A stretch of 37,500 nt of DNA from Chrysomallon squamiferum (Eukaryota > Mollusca > Gastropoda > Neomphalida > Peltospiridae): assembly GCA_012295275.1 (NCBI GenBank), contig CM022668.1, positions 5,375,083-5,412,582 of the forward strand. Direction: 5' to 3'. Positions 33,720 through 37,500 of the stretch are shown here, piece by piece. The notes under the pieces are model-generated. The model saw only the letters and a list, made by a program, of their open reading frames with translations, was not told the origin of the DNA and made no database searches. The position numbers were made by a program, and so were the translations under genes. Each line of letters opens with the position of its first letter. Position 1 is the first letter of the stretch.

Positions 33720-35310
33720 AAGCTAAAATATTGGTTTTACTTTATTTCATTTCTTTTTTTACATTTATTTTACATATTCCAGTTTTGGATAATTAACTGC
33801 ATTTATACTTCGGATTAAATTTAATTTTAGGAAACATTAGATTGGAGTTACTTCCTTCCGTTTTAGTCTTGATAGTCGTTCAAAAGATTGACTTAAGAAA
33901 ATTAGAAATAAATAAATAAATAAACAAAAAAATAAAAATAAATAAATAAATTATATAAATATAATAAGTTAAAAATATATAAATAAAATAACAGGGCTTC
34001 AGAGGCAGTTTGTGATACTCAAGATCTCCGTTTTTTCGTTCCTCTTGTTTGAAGACTAGGAACATTTTAATAACAACAACAATAATAAGAAGAAGAATAA
34101 ACAAGTAAGAAATAAGTAAGAAAACTATAGAAATTAAATTTAAAAAAGGAAAGAAAGAGAAACAGTGGTCTGTAATAAGTTGCTGATTTATTTATTTATT
34201 TATTTATTTATTATAATAAATTTTATATCCATCTGTCTGTTTACCTCATGTAAGTGAAAGTAAATTACGTAGATTTTATTGTTGTTTTGTTCCAGAATCA
34301 TACGACACCATTACACATTCTTAACAATGGAAAGTACTCAATACATAAATTTACAACTATAATTATTAGTAGTAACGTGTGAATCAGGTACAACAAAAAT
34401 GTTTTTCTTTGTTTTCGTAACGTTTGTTTAACGTTTCAGTCTAATATAATCTAGAAGTTGTTGGAAAATCACGAAACGCTGAGGCATGAATTCGCGGAAA
34501 ACCTTTAATTTATTTAGAATATTTACTATCTAGTTTGTCTAATCTGTAACCTACAACCGACATGAACCGCTAATAGAACGGACAACCATTATAAAAACAT
34601 TTAAAAAATATAAAAAGAAAAAGAAAAAAACATACATTTTTAATTAAAAAAAATGGTTAATGGTCTGTATTCACTATAAATAAACACTTTTCAGCTAACA
34701 ATACAGTCACGAGTAATGCGCCATGAACTGCACATGCTTATCTCTGCGCTATGGTGCTGTTCGATTGTTGCAAACCGGTTTTTATTTCTCATTGTTTCTC
34801 TTTATTTTCTCGTATTATCCCAGGTAATCATCTACAACCGGTTTTGGTTTTGTAGAATGTTGACAAAAATGAACACGGCCTTTATAAAGGGGAAATCCCT
34901 TGTGGGAATGTTCTGAGGGAAATTATAAATATAACTGATGTTAGGACAGAATATTTATTCTTGCCACTACTGTGGACAGGTAGGTAAATGTTTGATAGTC
35001 TAATATAATCAGTTATTGTAACAGCTTTACGTCGTTTTGATTTTAATGAGTTAGTCATTGAACAGAAACATCGTAAAACGAAATGAAATAGTATTATAGT
35101 TTTTTCCATCGTTTTTTAAATATTTTTAACTTAAAAATTTAATTGTTTTAGAAGTCAGTGAGATAAAACAACAGTTTTCACTTTTGATTATTCATAACTA
35201 ATATACGTAGTTCACTATTACTAATAAATACTTTTGAAACAAATATTTTAAAATAAAATTAATTACTCAATACTGTTTTCATAGATAGGTTTCAACAAAT
35301 AACTTGATTA
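33720..35310. repeat. Duplicate of caspase 5' flank (copy B)
   Basis: It tracks 10508-11790 and 8095-9400. Conserved points are gctaaaat, tacagtcacgagt, the exact kB-like site, tggacaggtaggtaaat and ataactt..attatttatggt. It passes directly into a caspase exon-1 tail at 35318, skipping about 1.1 kb that includes both DEDs. Confidence 0.75.
34881..34899 (+). promoter_or_regulatory. TATA-like motif abutting kB-like site
   Basis: tttataaaggggaaatccc places a TATAAA directly next to GGGGAAATCCC. The intact gene has ttaatcaagg at the TATA position. Confidence 0.35.
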
Positions 35311-35317
35311 TTTATGG

Positions 35318-35396
35318 TTATAACAAAGAATCCTCAACCAACACAAAGTCCTTCGGAATTGGGAAAAAAAAATAAATAAATAAATTCCTAAATGAC
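35318..35396 (+). pseudogene. Caspase exon-1 tail remnant (copy 3)
   Basis: aatcctcaaccaacacaaag and the sequence to aaatgacacaagaatcat match 12920-13010 (NPQPTQSP.. and the intron start). The donor gtaaaa is lost (ggaattgggaaaa). All DED sequence is deleted. Confidence 0.75.
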
Positions 35397-36192
35397 ACAA
35401 GAATCATAAAACTGAGAATTAATTTGTATTGTAACTATATTTTGAATTTTTTTTTTTTTTTAATGTAGAAATAATCCTGTAAAAGTGTAAATGATCAGAT
35501 TTCATCATCGTTTCTGTAATTTATTCCTTGAATCAAGGATTTCCAAGTTTTAACTTATCTCATTAGTTCTATTTATTAATGCCTTTAAGAATTTCAATAT
35601 TACTAATAAACAAAATAATACCACAATAAAATGGAAAATGTCAGCATCTGTAATTACTCAGCCTGATTTTTTTTATTCAAATACTATATTATTAGCAAAC
35701 ATTTATCACAATAAACTAATAAAATTAATAATTTATAAATATGCATACAAAATGTATTTACACTTTTTGTCCGCATTTCAAAATATTCACTTTAAATTGA
35801 AATGCTTAATTTTACTTCCTTGTATTAATTAAATTTTTTATATTCATTTTAATTTTTTCCTCAGTTTGCTGTTGAAATTTGTAGATCTGTATTTAAGTGG
35901 TGATTCACTGGTTCCATTTCTGAATTAATACGGTTATATCGTTTTGACATACAATGTTTTCACTTACAAAGATAATGGATTATCTTTTGTATTCTACTTT
36001 TTCTATTTGTCTGTTTATTTATTACATTTTGTTCATTATTCATTCATTCATTGATTCATTCATCATCATTATAATTATCATCATTGTCTCTTATTATTAT
36101 TATTATTATTATCACATCTGTTTATTTGTGTTAAATTTTCTTAATTTTTAATTATTATTTCATTCATTTTTCATATTTTCATTTTTTTTCAG

Positions 36193-36314
36193 CTATACCT
36201 GATACACTAATCCGTGACATATTCCTGACTTAACATTACAAAATTTGAGTCATTCACCTCACGAGGCAATAAAGGCACTGGCACTGGAAACCATGTTTGG
36301 AATACAGCCACAAG
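36193..36314 (+). pseudogene. Death-domain exon remnant (copy 3)
   Basis: The acceptor ttttttttcag and the start ctatacctgatacactaatc are kept, and the donor caag|gtaatg is kept. The inside is cut from 276 to 122 bases and the frame stops soon after the first deletion. It ends like copy 1 (gaaaccatgttt). Confidence 0.8.
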
Positions 36315-36586
36315 GTAATGTTTTAGTTTGAAGTAAATCAGCTCTCTGAAAACACAAAACAGTTGGCAAATATTCTAGAGTTCAGAGAGTGAAAAGTTTA
36401 AGCTATTTCAGTGTCATTATCATTATCCCTAAAGATTTTATCACAAACTTTCATTCACCAGTGTTAAAATTCCTTTATGATTTTATGTCACTAGTTACAT
36501 TTCATATATGCGTGTGTGTGTGATTTTTATTTATGTCTAATGTTCTGTCTGCTGTTTTTATTTTTTATGAATAATTTTGGTTTCAG

Positions 36587-36635
36587 ATCCTGAGATCAGC
36601 AGAAGACAACAAAGGAAATGAACTTCAGAGAATGT
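36587..36635 (+). pseudogene. 17-residue exon remnant (copy 3)
   Basis: After ttggtttcag it reads DPEISRRQQRK then TGA, and the donor region gtaattat follows. It is the counterpart of 14862-14912 or 15262-15312. Confidence 0.65.
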
Positions 36636-36857
36636 GTAATTATACATTTTATAAATTTTTCATTGCTTCTAGACAAATTTGTTTTGCTGATAATGAAGTA
36701 CAGAGTAAGAAGATATATTTGAGATTTTGTTACTTTTTAAACAATGTTTTTACTTACATGGAACATTCTACTTCCAAAAATCAACAATTTTATTTCTTTT
36801 TCTTTTCTCTATTCATCTATTTATTTACTAAATTTTGTTATTTTCCATTTGTGTGAG

Positions 36858-36861
<4 letters not shown>

Positions 36862-36909
<48 letters not shown>
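36862..36909. repeat. (GT)n microsatellite
   Basis: A nearly perfect TG dinucleotide tract of 48 bases. Shorter GT runs sit at the same relative place in the intact locus (15185-15199). Confidence 0.95.
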
Positions 36910-36911
<2 letters not shown>

Positions 36912-37280
36912 AGATTTTATTTATGTCTAAAGAACACGTAATCATACATTTTTTTAACTTTTCATTGCTTTCGGACATTTTTTTTTTCTAATAAAGAAGA
37001 TGAGAAAAAGAAGACATTTGAGACTTTGTTACTTTTTAAACAGCATAAATCTGTTTACATCCAGTTGATTGTTTTATCAGTGTAGTTACTTTTATTCAAA
37101 TACTATGTTATTAGCATACATTTCTCACCAGTAAACTGATAAATCAGTAATTTATAAATATGTATACGAAATGTAATTCAACTATTTGTTTGCATTTGTG
37201 CGAGTGTTTGTTTGTGAGTGTGTGTGTGTGATTTTTATTTATGTGTAAAATTCCATCTGCTTTTTGTATTGTTTATGAAA

Positions 37281-37319
37281 GGACAGAGGACATACCGATC
37301 ATTGAACATAGGAGAACAG
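37281..37319 (+). pseudogene. Possible second 17-residue exon remnant (copy 3)
   Basis: agaggacata, then gagaacag|gtgattacacattttat, resembles the end of the 51-base exon and its following intron. The acceptor is missing. Confidence 0.4.
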
Positions 37320-37500
37320 GTGATTACACATTTTATAAATTTTTCATTACTTTTAGAGAAATTTATTTTTCTAATAATGAAGTACAGAATAAGAAGATAT
37401 TTGAGATTGTTACTTTTTAAACAATGTTTTCACTCTCATGGAATATTCTACTTAAAAAATAAGAAAACACAAAACAGGAAACATTTGTCAAATATTCTAG

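Noticed and set aside
36010-36110. Short spaced ATT/CAT arrays as a CRISPR-like or minisatellite structure
   Set aside because: They are ordinary trinucleotide microsatellites without unique spacers.

Overview
This is eukaryotic nuclear DNA: AT-rich, full of di-, tri- and tetranucleotide microsatellites, with protein-coding sequence broken into short exons flanked by GT..AG splice sites. A tandem-DED initiator caspase, a GH18 chitinase-like gene, USP, NHL and hAT remnants and very long (CT)n and (AAT)n tracts suggest a lophotrochozoan, most likely a cephalopod mollusc. The organism call is inference from sequence style and gene content only.

The centre of the window is one apparently intact gene, 12178-18717 (+). 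Ten phase-consistent coding exons can be chained by eye into a protein of about 684 residues: two death effector domains, a proline-rich linker, a FADD-type death domain, three copies of a 17-residue exon, then a full caspase p20/p10 domain with catalytic His (SHGDEG) and Cys (QACQG). The last exon is followed by two further tandem copies of itself (to 19093). The layout looks like a caspase-8 proenzyme with its FADD-like death domain built in.

Around it are broken or partial copies of the same locus. At 1-2268 there is a near-perfect inverted duplication of an exon-1 tail, then a death-domain exon with a stop and a lost acceptor. Copies of the 5' flank lie at 8.1-9.8 kb, about 30.1-30.3 kb and 33.7-35.3 kb. 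The copy at 35.3-37.3 kb has lost all DED coding sequence and part of the death domain. A GH18 gene (4782-6698, -) runs head-to-head with these flanks. Its signal-peptide exon and upstream region are duplicated at 32.4-33.6 kb, so the duplicated block spanned the chitinase 5' end and the caspase 5' flank.

Between 19 and 32 kb the window is mostly AT-rich non-coding DNA. It holds decayed inserts: a frameshifted NHL-repeat fragment (21.1-21.4 kb, -), a cysteine-rich plus USP-type deubiquitinase pseudogene whose catalytic His is replaced by Arg (22-25 kb, +), and a 678-bp internally deleted hAT element with a perfect 8-bp target duplication (25963-26640). Two orphan candidate exons and a possible TATA promoter lie at 28.5-31.3 kb.

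All exon boundaries were placed by eye from splice consensus, reading phase and domain continuity. Transcript evidence is the missing test throughout.
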